DNA of 64,000 bases from Pararhizobium sp. A13 (lineage in GTDB: Bacteria; Pseudomonadota; Alphaproteobacteria; Rhizobiales; Rhizobiaceae): contig NZ_CP149510.1 in assembly GCF_040126305.1 (NCBI RefSeq), forward strand, positions 3,235,001 to 3,299,000. The letters are read 5' to 3'. Below the pieces are notes generated by a model. The model worked only from the letters and a program-made list of their open reading frames with translations. It searched no databases and was not told the origin of the DNA. The translations under genes were made by a program, and so were the position numbers. Positions 16,876 to 28,626 of this stretch are shown piece after piece. Position 1 is the stretch's first letter; every line of letters begins with the position of its first letter.

Positions 16876-17292
16876 TCAAGCCGGCACCAGGCCCACCGTC
16901 TCCGCGACCAGGAGCGTATCGACGAATTCGGTGAGATCGATGATCTTCCCGTCCTTGAACGTGAATCTGTCGATATATTCCGTTTCGATTTCCTTGCCCG
17001 TCGGGTTGAAACGGAGCACGCCGGCACGATGCGCAAAAACCGTATCGCCGTCCACATAGAGCCCCGTGGTCCGGATCTTGGACATGTCCCACTGCTCGAT
17101 CAGCGTTTTTACAGCGGCGTTGACCGCGGCCGGCTCGCACACCCGCTGAGCCATCGGCGCCAGCCTGCCGCTTCCGACAATGCGGAAACTGAAGCCCGGA
17201 CCAGCGCAACTCATCACCCCATCCATGTCGCTGACTGAGCGGGCCGCGTAGAGTTCGTTGACAATGCTTTCGAGTGTTTCCCTGTCCGTCAT
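16876..17292 (-). CDS. SnoaL-like / nuclear transport factor 2 fold protein
   Basis: A 138-residue protein of the NTF2/SnoaL-like fold, seen in polyketide cyclases, isomerases and many small stress proteins. It starts MTDRETLESIVNELY and ends in the typical YIDRFTFKDGKIIDLTEFVD strand pair. The frame stays open much further upstream (to 17565), but the ATG at 17292 has GGGAGGGG just before it and starts the domain. It is convergent with the AhpD-like gene. The substrate is unknown. Confidence 0.8.
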   Translation of the reverse strand: MTDRETLESIVNELYAARSVSDMDGVMSCAGPGFSFRIVGSGRLAPMAQRVCEPAAVNAAVKTLIEQWDMSKIRTTGLYVDGDTVFAHRAGVLRFNPTGKEIETEYIDRFTFKDGKIIDLTEFVDTLLVAETVGLVPA

Positions 17293-17701
17293 ATCCACCC
17301 CTCCCTGGTTGAAGGAAGTGTGCCCGTATTCAAGAGATGCTGCAAGTAGAGAAGATTGCAAATGCCAAATCGGCTTCCTTTGAGTTGCGCGCCGGCTCGA
17401 GCATCCGCGGAAACAGGAAGATGCTGGTGCCGTCACGACCTTCCCGGGGCCTGTCATCAGGCCCCGGCGAACCAACTGGCAAGGACCGGGCGAACGTTCC
17501 CCCCGACAGTGCGCGGTCCGGCATACGCACGTTCTGAATGGCAGTGCTGTCGCCTCCCTTCGCACTCCCCTTCCTGCTTTGAAGGGTCGGTAAAATTTGC
17601 CTCAAATGCAGGCGCCCGATTTCACGCGGATGAAATGGCGTCCGGGTTAAGAGCGTTGGATTGCCCGATCCGAAGGAGCGCCCTCAAAAGGGCAGATCGT
17701 C
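17293..17701. other. Intergenic region
   Basis: About 409 bases with no credible gene. It holds a perfect 10-bp hairpin at 17444-17467. The minus-strand frame across it reads as low-complexity basic sequence and was rejected. Confidence 0.4.
17444..17467. repeat. Perfect 10-bp hairpin
   Basis: CCGGGGCCTG (17444-17453), loop TCAT, CAGGCCCCGG (17458-17467). There is no following T-run on either strand, so it is probably an operator-like palindrome, small-RNA stem or repeat rather than a normal terminator. Confidence 0.5.
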
Positions 17702-18031
17702 ATGACCCAGGTCCTTACCATGTCAGCCACCACGGCGGCTTACGCGGCGCAAGCCGTGAAGCCGTCCGCGCGGATGAGCGGCGATGGCCCGACCGAGGAA
17801 GCGATCACCCTGCTATCGGCACGGCCGAAGGATGATGCGGCCAACACCCATGCGTCGGTCGCAGCCCTTCGTAGCCCGACATCGCTGTCGCTGATGCTGA
17901 TGAGTTCCAATGGCCGCCCGCCGCAGGGCACACGCGGCGACGTGGTTCGCCGCTACATGGAATTCGGACCGGATGAGCCGGAAGCCGATGAGAACAGCGA
18001 GAGCTCCGAAGAACACGCCGCCCTCCCGTGA
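17702..18031 (+). CDS. Hypothetical protein (109 aa)
   Basis: A 109-residue protein of unknown family (MTQVLTMSATTAAYAAQAVK at the start; an acidic tail EPEADENSESSEE). A weak AGGGC element precedes the ATG. The centre (SLSLMLMSSNGRPPQGTRGD) is predicted unstructured. It stands alone between convergent and divergent neighbours. It may be a real small protein, but evidence is limited to an open frame of normal composition. Confidence 0.4.
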   Translation: MTQVLTMSATTAAYAAQAVKPSARMSGDGPTEEAITLLSARPKDDAANTHASVAALRSPTSLSLMLMSSNGRPPQGTRGDVVRRYMEFGPDEPEADENSESSEEHAALP

Positions 18032-18089
18032 GAAAAAAGCAGCAGCGCAGTATTCCCGCGCCGCCGCCTTGAGCCGAGAAATCCGGAAC

Positions 18090-19058
18090 TCACTTGTGCT
18101 TGTGCGCGCCACCGGCAGCATTGCCGACGGGAAGCACATAGTCGACCTTGCCGGCCTTTTCGAAGGTCAGCGTAACCGGTACGCTGTCACCCTCGGCAAA
18201 AGCTTCTTTCACATCCATGAACATCAGGTGCAGGCTGCCGCTCTTGAGTTCGACGGTTTCACCTGCCGGAATGGCAATGCCTTCTTCCAGCTTGCGCATC
18301 TTCATCACGTCGTTCTGCATGGTCATTTCGTGCAGTTCGACGCGGCCCGCCGCCGGGCTTTCGACGGAGACCAGGGTATCGTCTTCGCTGCCGTCGTTCT
18401 TGACCGCGAAACCGCCGCCGCCGACCTTGGCCCCCGGAAGCATCGCCTTCACGGCGCCGCCGGAAATCTCAAGCGATCCGGCCTTGACCGTCGCGTCACC
18501 CATCCCCACCATGTCGTGACCGTGATGCCCTTCGGCCGTGGCCGGCGTCACGGTGATCGTCGGCGCCGGATGTTCCAGCGAATGGGCGTCCTGACCTTGC
18601 GCCGCAATCTCGTCCCAAACGACTTTGTCCGTCGCGCCGCAAAGCTGCGTCACCGGAAAGGCGATCTGCGTCTCCTTGTCGAAGCCGGAGATCGTCCCCT
18701 TGATGACGAAGGTATCGTAATGGTCGTCGGACAGATTGCCGTTCTTCCAGCGGATCTCGAGCGGCCCGGACGTCACCGTCTTGCCGTGGTTGTCGTAGCT
18801 TTTCTGGTAGTCGCCCTTGATGATCTCGATCTCCCAGCCCGCCTTCGGCTGCGGCTTGGCGAAGACGAAGCCTTCCGGCAGTTTCAACTGCACTTCGGTC
18901 GTCGCCTTGCCGTCGCAACCGTGCGGAATCTGCAGCACCGCCTTGAAGCCGCTTTCCGAGGCAGCTTCGTCGATTTCGAAGGACGCATGCGCATGGGCGG
19001 CGGCGGCACCAGCAAGAGAAAAGGCAAGCGCAAGAAGGGTTGTTCTGGTCTGTGTCAT
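18090..19058 (-). CDS. YcnI-like (DUF1775) and copper chaperone PCuAC fusion protein
   Basis: A 322-residue periplasmic copper-handling protein with a signal peptide ending AHAHA. Two domains follow. An N-terminal YcnI/DUF1775 domain (about 22-165) starts with the exposed His that binds copper in this family (HASFEIDEAAS). After a His-rich linker (EGHHGHDM) comes a C-terminal PCuAC domain (about 180-310) with the metal motif HEMTMQNDVMKM followed later by HLMFM. PCuAC proteins deliver copper to cytochrome oxidase. The start at 19058 begins the signal peptide; the frame is open further upstream. A small Cys-containing partner is encoded directly upstream. Confidence 0.87.
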   Translation of the reverse strand: MTQTRTTLLALAFSLAGAAAAHAHASFEIDEAASESGFKAVLQIPHGCDGKATTEVQLKLPEGFVFAKPQPKAGWEIEIIKGDYQKSYDNHGKTVTSGPLEIRWKNGNLSDDHYDTFVIKGTISGFDKETQIAFPVTQLCGATDKVVWDEIAAQGQDAHSLEHPAPTITVTPATAEGHHGHDMVGMGDATVKAGSLEISGGAVKAMLPGAKVGGGGFAVKNDGSEDDTLVSVESPAAGRVELHEMTMQNDVMKMRKLEEGIAIPAGETVELKSGSLHLMFMDVKEAFAEGDSVPVTLTFEKAGKVDYVLPVGNAAGGAHKHK

Positions 19059-19165
19059 CGGTCTGTCTCCGGACCGGTCGTTGCCAACCACGGCAAGCCG
19101 GTCAATGCCGCATTTGGCGGCGGAAATGCTCTGAAAAGTTTGAAGCAATCGCTGAAGCGACAACG

Positions 19166-19555
19166 TCAGAGCGACAGCGGAGGGGCGCGCGATTGCGGCA
19201 GAGCGCGCGGATGCTCGACGAAAACCGGAAGAAAATCGACCTTGCTTTCGGCAAACGCGGCAACGCGAATGACGAGATAGCCGTCGCTTGGGGGCGACGG
19301 CAAGGCGATCGATGCGGCGAGCCTGCAATAGTCGCAGGCCGGCGCGAGCCCCTCATGCGGGGAATTGTGATCGTCGACACCGTCCGACCCGAAGCAGATG
19401 TCGGCAATCGTGCCATCCGGCAGCATATATTCGCCGGCGATCGCCGGCGTGATCTGCCGGGCGAAGGCCGGTTGATGCGCAAAAGACAGGAACATGAGGG
19501 CGAGTGCCGAAAGCACGCGCACCGTCATCTGCCACTGTCGTCCCGCTCTGGCCAT
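19166..19555 (-). CDS. DUF2946-like exported small protein
   Basis: A 129-residue protein with an N-terminal hydrophobic signal (about 10-32, ending AFARQ), then a Cys-containing core (ADICFGSDGVDD and ACDYCRLAA) resembling the DUF2946 family found next to copper and metal transport genes. It ends in a Pro-rich tail. It lies 107 bases upstream of the YcnI-PCuAC gene on the same strand and is probably co-transcribed. The family assignment is a pattern judgement; the function is not established. Confidence 0.6.
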   Translation of the reverse strand: MARAGRQWQMTVRVLSALALMFLSFAHQPAFARQITPAIAGEYMLPDGTIADICFGSDGVDDHNSPHEGLAPACDYCRLAASIALPSPPSDGYLVIRVAAFAESKVDFLPVFVEHPRALPQSRAPPLSL

Positions 19556-19712
19556 CGATCATCCCCGTGTTGGCCGATTGCATTAACGTCTCAGTGCAAG
19601 AAAAGCAAAGGCTGCTTTTGCCGCACCTACTGAAACGGTGGCGACAAAAATCTGTTCGGCCGCGACATTTTGCGCTTGCCAAGCAATCGGGATCGCCGTT
19701 ATCTGAACCCGA

Positions 19713-19868
19713 TCTTGTTGGGAGAATCCGGGTAACACCGGTGCCGAAGGAGCAACCGCCCCGGAAACTCTCAGGCCAAAGGACCAGCAAGGTGCCGGTA
19801 GGACTCTGGAGAGAAGCATTTCCGCTCGCCGAAGGGATAACAATCTCAGGCAAAGGGACAGAGGGGGC
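19713..19868 (+). promoter_or_regulatory. Tandem glycine riboswitch
   Basis: Two successive glycine-aptamer signatures lie in the leader of gcvT. The first runs from GGGAGAATCC through CCGAAGGAGCAACC to ACTCTCAGGCCAAAGGACC; the second from GACTCTGGAGAG through CGCCGAAGGGATAAC to TCTCAGGCAAAGGGACAGAG. The duplicated CTCAGGCaAAGGaC core and the position directly before the glycine-cleavage operon make this a confident call. Glycine binding is expected to raise gcv expression. Confidence 0.93.
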
Positions 19869-19937
19869 TCGAGGAAACTGCGCGTAAATGTGCGGTGGAG
19901 ATGAGCCGGCGCGTTGCGCCAGACCTGGAGGCCGGAT

Positions 19938-21077
19938 TTGGACGATCATTCCCCCCTGAAACAGACACCGCTGCATGCGCTGCACGTATCGCTCGGCGCC
20001 CGCATGGTGCCCTTTGCCGGCTACGATATGCCGGTGCAATATCCGGCCGGCGTGATGAAGGAACATCTCCACACCCGCGGCGGCGCGGGTCTGTTCGACG
20101 TTTCGCATATGGGCCAGATCATCCTGTGGCCGAAATCCGGACGGATCGAGGACGCGGCGCTTGCGCTTGAAAAGCTCGTGCCTGTCGATGTGCTCGGTCT
20201 CAGCGAAGGCCGCCAGCGCTACGGGCTTTTCACCAATGACGAGGGCGGCATCCTTGACGACCTGATGATTGCCAATCGCGGCGATCATCTGTTCCTCGTC
20301 GTCAATGCCTCCTGCAAGGATGCCGATTTCGCACACTTGCAAAAACAGCTCAGCGAGACCTGCGATCTCACCTTGCTCGATGACCGCGCGCTGATCGCGC
20401 TGCAGGGGCCTCGCGCCGAATGCGTTCTGGCTGAACTCTGGGCCGATGTCGCTACCATGCGCTTCATGGATGTGGCCGAAGCCGATCTTCACGACGTCCC
20501 CTGCGTCATCTCCCGCTCCGGCTATACCGGGGAGGACGGTTTCGAGATCTCCATTCCCTCTGCCTCCGCCGAAGATGTGACCCGCCGACTTCTCGAACAT
20601 CCGGATGTCCTGCCGATCGGTCTCGGTGCCCGCGACTCGCTTCGCCTGGAGGCTGGGCTGTGCCTTTACGGAAACGACATCGATACCGGCACGACGCCGG
20701 TCGAAGCTGCGCTCGAATGGGCGATGCAGAAGGCGCGCCGGACGGGAGGCGCTCGCGAAGGCGGCTTCCCCGGCGCCGGCATCATCTTGCGTCAGTTTGC
20801 CGACGGCGCCGACCGCCGGCGCGTCGGCCTGAAGCCTGACGGAAAAGCACCGGTGCGGGGCGGTGCGACGCTCTATGCCGATGCGCAGGGCCGTGCCGAA
20901 GCCGGTGTCGTGACCTCCGGCGGGTTCGGACCGAGCGCCGATCATCCGGTCGCGATGGGCTATGTCGCAGCCCCCTATATCGCGAACGGTGCCCAACTTT
21001 TCGCCGAGGTACGCGGCAAATACCTGCCCGTCACCGTCTGCGCCCTTCCCTTCATCACCCCGACCTACAAACGCTGA
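19938..21077 (+). CDS. gcvT: Aminomethyltransferase, glycine cleavage T protein
   Basis: T protein of the glycine cleavage system: it takes the aminomethyl group from lipoyl-GcvH, passes the carbon to tetrahydrofolate and releases ammonia. The 379-residue protein shows [37 protein letters not shown] and [12 protein letters not shown], and ends in the beta-barrel [16 protein letters not shown] chose the TTG at 19938 as start: GGAGG lies at 19927-19931 and the resulting [15 protein letters not shown] matches the usual N-terminus. No ATG gives that N-terminus. First gene of gcvTHP, under the glycine riboswitch. Confidence 0.95.
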   Translation: MDDHSPLKQTPLHALHVSLGARMVPFAGYDMPVQYPAGVMKEHLHTRGGAGLFDVSHMGQIILWPKSGRIEDAALALEKLVPVDVLGLSEGRQRYGLFTNDEGGILDDLMIANRGDHLFLVVNASCKDADFAHLQKQLSETCDLTLLDDRALIALQGPRAECVLAELWADVATMRFMDVAEADLHDVPCVISRSGYTGEDGFEISIPSASAEDVTRRLLEHPDVLPIGLGARDSLRLEAGLCLYGNDIDTGTTPVEAALEWAMQKARRTGGAREGGFPGAGIILRQFADGADRRRVGLKPDGKAPVRGGATLYADAQGRAEAGVVTSGGFGPSADHPVAMGYVAAPYIANGAQLFAEVRGKYLPVTVCALPFITPTYKR

Positions 21078-21093
21078 TCTGGAGCAAAACCCG

Positions 21094-21455
21094 ATGCTGA
21101 AATTTACCGACGAACATGAATGGCTGAAGATCGAGGGTGACGTGGCGACCGTCGGAATCACCGCGCATGCCGCCGAGCAACTGGGCGATCTCGTCTTCGT
21201 CGAACTGCCTGAAGCCGGAACGAGCCTCGACAAGGGCGCGACCGCAGCGACCGTTGAATCCGTCAAGGCTGCCTCCGACGTCTATTGTCCGCTCGACGGC
21301 GAGATCGTCGAGAGCAACCAGGCGATCGTCGATGATCCGGCTCTGGTCAACAGCGACCCGCAGGGTGCCGGCTGGTTCTTCAAGCTGAAGCTTTCGGACC
21401 CGTCCGCCGCCAATGCATTGCTGGACGAAGCTGCCTACAAGGAGCTGATCGCCTG

Positions 21456-21456
<1 letters not shown>
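21094..21456 (+). CDS. gcvH: Glycine cleavage system H protein
   Basis: The 120-residue lipoyl carrier of the glycine cleavage system, shuttling the methylamine group between GcvP, GcvT and the dihydrolipoamide dehydrogenase. The N-terminus is the standard [11 protein letters not shown], and the lipoylated Lys lies in [11 protein letters not shown]. The length is normal. The start has GGAG ten bases upstream. It lies 16 bases after gcvT and its stop overlaps the gcvP start. Confidence 0.96.
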
Positions 21457-24320
<2,864 letters not shown>

Positions 24321-24333
24321 CGTCGGAAACCGA

Positions 24334-24357
24334 GGGGCGCCCGATGCGCCCCTTTTT
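24334..24357 (+). terminator. Intrinsic terminator of gcvTHP
   Basis: Stem GGGGCGC / GCGCCCC with loop CCGAT followed by TTTTT, starting 14 bases after the gcvP stop. Confidence 0.9.
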
Positions 24358-24476
24358 CGTCCTGCGACCAGCGATCGCTATCTGTATGGGTGAACCACAA
24401 CCTCGACCCCGGAAACGCGTGAACCCTTCGGCAGGTGTCCTGTCGCCGCTGATTGTCCGCCTTGCCTTCCGAAGGA

Positions 24477-26342
24477 TTACATCATGTCCGGTAGGGTCAG
24501 GACAAAGCGTGCACCTTGCGTGAATGTCGTGTCGAGCTCGATGGACCCGTTGTGGCTCTCGGCGATTCGTTTTGCCAATGCCAATCCGATGCCAGTGCCC
24601 GGATAGACCGACTCATCGCGATGAAGACGCTGAAACACATTGAAAATCTGCTTCGCGAACCGTGGATCGACACCGATGCCGTTGTCCTGGAAATAGATCC
24701 GGATCAAATCGTCATCCTTTTCGCAATAGATCCTGATGACCGGCCTGGTCCCCTCGCGCCGATACTTGACGGCATTGCCGATCAAATTCTGGCAAAGACG
24801 CTTGAGCAGTTCGGGATCACCCTTCACTTGCGGCAGACCATCGAATTCGAACCTCGCGTCCGCCTCACGAATGAACGTGCCGAGATTGAGGATTGCGTCG
24901 GAAACAACGTCGGCCATCGAAACCGTATGCCAGCTACTGATCTGGTCGGCGATCAGCGCATAGTCGAGCAGGCTGTCGATCAACTGGCCCATCCGCTGGG
25001 CGCTCTGGCGCAGGTGACGGGCATAGACCGGAAGTTCTTCGAACTTGCCGCTCGCAACATCATCGCCGATCATGTCCGAAAACATCGATATGTGGCGCAG
25101 CGGCGCCTTCAAGTCGTGTGAAACCGTCCCGGTGAATTGGTTGAGGGCTTCGTTCTTGCGCTGCAGTTCAGCACTTTGCTGGGCGATCCGCACCTGCTGT
25201 CGCTTCAACTCGGTAATGTCGCGCCCGACGGTGATGTATTCGATAAGCTTCCCGCCATCGAAAACCGCCATGTTGGACCAGAATATCCAGCAGTCGCTGC
25301 CATCGGCCGATTGCCGGCGCTGTTCACGCGACACCACCGATTCTTCCGGAGTCAGGTTTTCCAAAAATCGGGTCACGCGTTCGCGGTCACGTTCCGGAAC
25401 AAAATCGAGAAAAGGCTTTCCAGCAAAATCGTCAGCCCGTTGGCCAACGAACTCGGCATAGGTCCTGTTGACGAAAGTGTATTTCAGATCGGGGGAAATC
25501 CGGCAGATGAAATCCGGTATGTTCTGGACGAGTGTGTAATAATCCAGCCGCTGCCGGTCGAGCGCCAGTTCCGCCTCCTTCAAAGCCGTGACGTCGATGC
25601 GCAGGACAACCGTATTGCCGTCACCGGCCTTCAGGTTTTCCGCCTGCATCCAGCGCCCGTTGCCGTAGGGAAAGACATGCGGCTTGCCGTTCGGTTGGCG
25701 AAAATCCTGCAGTCGGCCTTCGATCCATGCCGAGGCCTCCGGCGAGCCGATCGGCATGGACGGATAGTTGCCGGCTTCGTGGACGCCAACAAGGATTTCC
25801 TCCGCTGTCATGCCTGCCTGGAGACCCTGGCCAGCCGTGCCCAGAATACGGCGATAGGCTTCATTGAAGGCGATGAGTTTTTCGTCCCTGTCGAAAATAG
25901 CAAACCCTTCGGGTATTGCCTGGAGAGCAGCATTGAGCATGTCGGCGGTCTTCTTTCGCTCCCTGTCGAGCGCGAGAATATCCGAAATGTCATGCACGAC
26001 ACCGATGAAGCCCTGTGCCGTGCCGTCCTCTCCGGTGATCCAGGTAGCACGAAGACGGGCGGAAAACACCGATCCATCCTTACGGCGGTACTGGTAGACG
26101 CCGTCGGAAACATCCTCCCCGGCGCGTTCGCGTGCATCCCGGCTGAGGCAGGCGTCGTAGTCGTCATCCGAAGCATAAAGTATCCGCACCGGACGGTTGG
26201 CGATTTCATCCGGTGCATAACCGAATTGCTTCGTGATCGCGGGATTGGCCGAAAGGATGATCCGGTCGGAATCGACGATGACAACAGGATCGGGAAAGCT
26301 GTCGTAGAGGGCCAGGACGAAATGTTTCTGCGCAATCGGCAT
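24477..26342 (-). CDS. PAS-domain sensor histidine kinase
   Basis: A 621-residue kinase without membrane segments, so probably cytosolic. It has three PAS domains: about 8-125 (DPVVIVDSDRIILSANPAIT), about 130-245 (IPEGFAIFDRDEKLIAFNEAY) and about 255-375 (RISPDLKYTFVNRTYAEF). The transmitter follows: a HisKA region with TVSHDLKAPLRHISM (His phosphorylation site), N-box LCQNLIGNAVKYRRE, DNGIGV and GTGIGLALAKRIAES. No response regulator is encoded next door, so the partner is unknown. I chose the ATG at 26342; the open frame continues upstream through the terminator and into sufA and is not real there. The ribosome site is weak. Confidence 0.9.
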   Translation of the reverse strand: MPIAQKHFVLALYDSFPDPVVIVDSDRIILSANPAITKQFGYAPDEIANRPVRILYASDDDYDACLSRDARERAGEDVSDGVYQYRRKDGSVFSARLRATWITGEDGTAQGFIGVVHDISDILALDRERKKTADMLNAALQAIPEGFAIFDRDEKLIAFNEAYRRILGTAGQGLQAGMTAEEILVGVHEAGNYPSMPIGSPEASAWIEGRLQDFRQPNGKPHVFPYGNGRWMQAENLKAGDGNTVVLRIDVTALKEAELALDRQRLDYYTLVQNIPDFICRISPDLKYTFVNRTYAEFVGQRADDFAGKPFLDFVPERDRERVTRFLENLTPEESVVSREQRRQSADGSDCWIFWSNMAVFDGGKLIEYITVGRDITELKRQQVRIAQQSAELQRKNEALNQFTGTVSHDLKAPLRHISMFSDMIGDDVASGKFEELPVYARHLRQSAQRMGQLIDSLLDYALIADQISSWHTVSMADVVSDAILNLGTFIREADARFEFDGLPQVKGDPELLKRLCQNLIGNAVKYRREGTRPVIRIYCEKDDDLIRIYFQDNGIGVDPRFAKQIFNVFQRLHRDESVYPGTGIGLALAKRIAESHNGSIELDTTFTQGARFVLTLPDMM

Positions 26343-26393
26343 CGCGTTACTCGATCCATGCCTGGCCGTGTTTGTTGGCGTGCATAAAAACAG

Positions 26394-26424
26394 AAAAAGA
26401 GACTGGCGGAAACCAGTCTCTTTT
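26394..26424 (-). terminator. Terminator after sufA
   Basis: Stem AAAAGAGACTGG / CCAGTCTCTTTT with a 6-base loop. On the minus strand the 3' arm runs into a T-rich stretch, ending the suf operon before the histidine kinase gene. It also has Ts on the plus strand. Confidence 0.88.
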
Positions 26425-26464
26425 CGGAATTTTACGGAAATGGGGTTGGCCGGAGGCGAAACGC

Positions 26465-26857
26465 TTAGCCGGCTCGCACCACCGCGTCGCCCTTGGCTGC
26501 AAGTGCAGCAAGGTCTGCCGGTTTGAGCTCGACCGATTCGCCGCAGCCGCAGGCCGAGGTCTGGTTGGGATTGCTGAACGTGAAGCCTGAGCGCAGCGTC
26601 GTGACTTCGAAGTCCATGCGTGTGCCGAGCAGGTAAAGCACGGCTTCCGGCGCGACCCAGACCCTGGCGCCCTGATGCTCGACGAGATCGTCCTTGGCGT
26701 TGGCTGCGGTTACCAGATCGATGGCATATTCCATGCCGGCGCAACCGCCCTTCTTGATCGAAACGCGAATACCCTGCGCATCGCCGCCGGCATTCTCGAC
26801 GATCGCCTTGACGCGGCCAGCCGCCGCATCACTCAAACTCATGACTGCAAAGCCCAT
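26465..26857 (-). CDS. sufA: A-type iron-sulfur carrier SufA
   Basis: A 130-residue HesB/IscA-family carrier that takes Fe-S clusters from the SufBCD scaffold to apo-proteins. The three cluster Cys are present: one in KKGGCAGMEY and the C-terminal pair in SACGCGES. It is the last gene of the suf operon, about 95 bases after the DUF59 gene, and is followed by a strong terminator. The N-terminus MGFAVMSLSD offers a second ATG five codons on. Confidence 0.92.
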   Translation of the reverse strand: MGFAVMSLSDAAAGRVKAIVENAGGDAQGIRVSIKKGGCAGMEYAIDLVTAANAKDDLVEHQGARVWVAPEAVLYLLGTRMDFEVTTLRSGFTFSNPNQTSACGCGESVELKPADLAALAAKGDAVVRAG

Positions 26858-26951
26858 CGGCCATTCTCCTTAACGCAACCAGGTTCAAGGCCTGATGCTT
26901 TCCGATCCCAGAATGTAATGCGCGCCGGTTAAGGGATCAATACGCCACCGA

Positions 26952-27332
26952 TCAATACCAGCCGACGGCGACCTGCGCTTCTTCCGACATCCGGTCCGGC
27001 GTCCACGGCGGGTCGAAGGTCATCGATACCTCGACGCCGGACACGCCTTCGACGGCACTGACTGCATTCTCCACCCAGCCAGGCATCTCGCCCGCCACCG
27101 GGCAACCGGGCGCGGTCAGCGTCATGGCGATCTTGACCATCCGATCGTCTTCGATATCGATCTTGTAGATCAGTCCGAGCTCGAAGATATCGGCCGGTAT
27201 TTCCGGGTCGTAGACCGTCTTCAAAGCCGAGATGATGTCGTCGCTCAAACGCGCCAGCTCATCCGCTGGAATCGCTGAATGAACGATCCCTTCGCGGACA
27301 TCGATTTTGTCTTCGGTCGTATCAAGGCTCAT
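26952..27332 (-). CDS. sufT: SUF-system DUF59 (MIP18/PaaD-like) Fe-S assembly protein
   Basis: A 126-residue protein of the DUF59/MIP18 family that helps mature Fe-S proteins. The N-terminal extension is acidic; the domain covers about 28-125 with VYDPEIPADIFELGLIYKIDI, TLTAPGCPVAGEMPG and VEVSMTFDPPWTPDRMSEEA. It sits between sufS and sufA, the place it holds in Agrobacterium (sufX there). The preceding AAGGAAT supports the ATG at 27332. Confidence 0.9.
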   Translation of the reverse strand: MSLDTTEDKIDVREGIVHSAIPADELARLSDDIISALKTVYDPEIPADIFELGLIYKIDIEDDRMVKIAMTLTAPGCPVAGEMPGWVENAVSAVEGVSGVEVSMTFDPPWTPDRMSEEAQVAVGWY

Positions 27333-27343
27333 CAGACTATTCC

Positions 27344-28585
27344 TTACGCAAAGAATTTGCGGGCATGATCCAGCGCATCGACGAGCGCATCCACTTCGGC
27401 CCGCGTATTATAGAGACCGAAGGATGCACGGCATGTGGAGGTCACGCCAAAGCGTTTCAAGAGCGGCTGCGCACAATGCGTTCCGGCCCTCACCGCCACG
27501 CCCGCCCGGTCGATCACCATCGACACGTCGTGGGAATGGATTCCTTCAAGCTCGAAGGAGAAGATACCACCCTTGCCGGGCGCCGTCCCGAAGATGCGCA
27601 GCGAATTGACCGACGAGAGGCGCTCATATGCATAGGCCGCCAGATCGGCCTCGTGGGCGGCGATTGCCGCACGGCCGAGCTTTTCCATATAATCGAGCGC
27701 ATAGCCGAGGCCGATTGCCTGGACGATCGGCGGCGTGCCCGCTTCAAAACGGTGCGGCGGGTCGTTGTAAGTGACGTTGTCTTCGGTCACCTCGACGATC
27801 ATCTCGCCGCCGCCCATGAAGGGACGCATTTCCTTCAATCGGTCCGTCTTGCCGTAGAGCACGCCGATGCCCGAGGGACCGTAGAGCTTGTGGCCGGTCA
27901 TGACGTACCAGTCGCAATCGATATCCTGGACATCGACCGGCATGTGCACGGCGGCCTGGCTGCCGTCGATCAGCACCGGAATGCCGCGCTCATGGGCGAT
28001 GCGGCAGATCTCCTTGACCGGGACGACCGTGCCCAGCGCATTCGACATATGCGTGATCGCCACCAGCTTGGTGCGATCGCTCAGGCATTTGACGAAGTCA
28101 TCGATGTGAAAGACGCCCTGATCGTCGACGGGCGCCCAGACCAGCTTGGCACCTTGCCGTTCGCGGATGAAATGCCACGGCACGATATTGGAGTGATGTT
28201 CCATGATCGACACGACGATTTCATCGCCCTCGCCGATCTTCGGCATACCGTAGCCATAGGCAACCGTATTGATCGCCTCCGTCGAGGACTTGGTGAAGAT
28301 GATATTGTCGACAGACGGCGCATTCAGGAAGCGGCGCACCTTTTCGCGCGCGCCCTCGTAGGCATCCGTGGCGGCATTCGACAGGAAATGCAGGCCGCGA
28401 TGGACATTGGCATATTCATTGGCATAGGCATGGGCAACGGCGTCGATGACCACCTGCGGCTTCTGCGCCGAGGCGCCATTGTCGAGATAGACGAGCGGCT
28501 TGCCGTAGACTGTCCGCGACAGGATCGGAAAATCCTTGCGGATCGCTTCGACGTCATAGGCAGGCACAGGCACCGTGTGTTCCAT
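27344..28585 (-). CDS. sufS: Cysteine desulfurase SufS (type II)
   Basis: PLP-dependent enzyme of 413 residues that takes sulfur from cysteine for Fe-S cluster assembly. Visible: LVYLDNGASAQKPQ near the start, the PLP lysine in TGHKLYGPSGIG, and the catalytic persulfide Cys in VRAGTHCAQPLL, followed by CRASFGLYNT. The group II (SufS) spacing separates it from the other desulfurase at the head of the operon. The ATG at 28585 gives the usual length; the open frame runs upstream across sufD's end. Confidence 0.94.
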   Translation of the reverse strand: MEHTVPVPAYDVEAIRKDFPILSRTVYGKPLVYLDNGASAQKPQVVIDAVAHAYANEYANVHRGLHFLSNAATDAYEGAREKVRRFLNAPSVDNIIFTKSSTEAINTVAYGYGMPKIGEGDEIVVSIMEHHSNIVPWHFIRERQGAKLVWAPVDDQGVFHIDDFVKCLSDRTKLVAITHMSNALGTVVPVKEICRIAHERGIPVLIDGSQAAVHMPVDVQDIDCDWYVMTGHKLYGPSGIGVLYGKTDRLKEMRPFMGGGEMIVEVTEDNVTYNDPPHRFEAGTPPIVQAIGLGYALDYMEKLGRAAIAAHEADLAAYAYERLSSVNSLRIFGTAPGKGGIFSFELEGIHSHDVSMVIDRAGVAVRAGTHCAQPLLKRFGVTSTCRASFGLYNTRAEVDALVDALDHARKFFA

Positions 28586-28626
28586 GTCAATTATCCAATC
28601 AGGCGCACCGATTTCCGGCGTGCCAA

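Noticed and set aside
17910..19280. Plus-strand open frame (456 codons) opposite the YcnI-PCuAC gene
   Set aside because: Composition is Arg/His-rich, as expected of an antisense shadow; the minus-strand gene is clearly real.
19353..21266. Minus-strand open frame (637 codons) across gcvT and the riboswitch
   Set aside because: It runs through a conserved RNA element and opposite gcvT, so it is an artefact of GC-rich codons.
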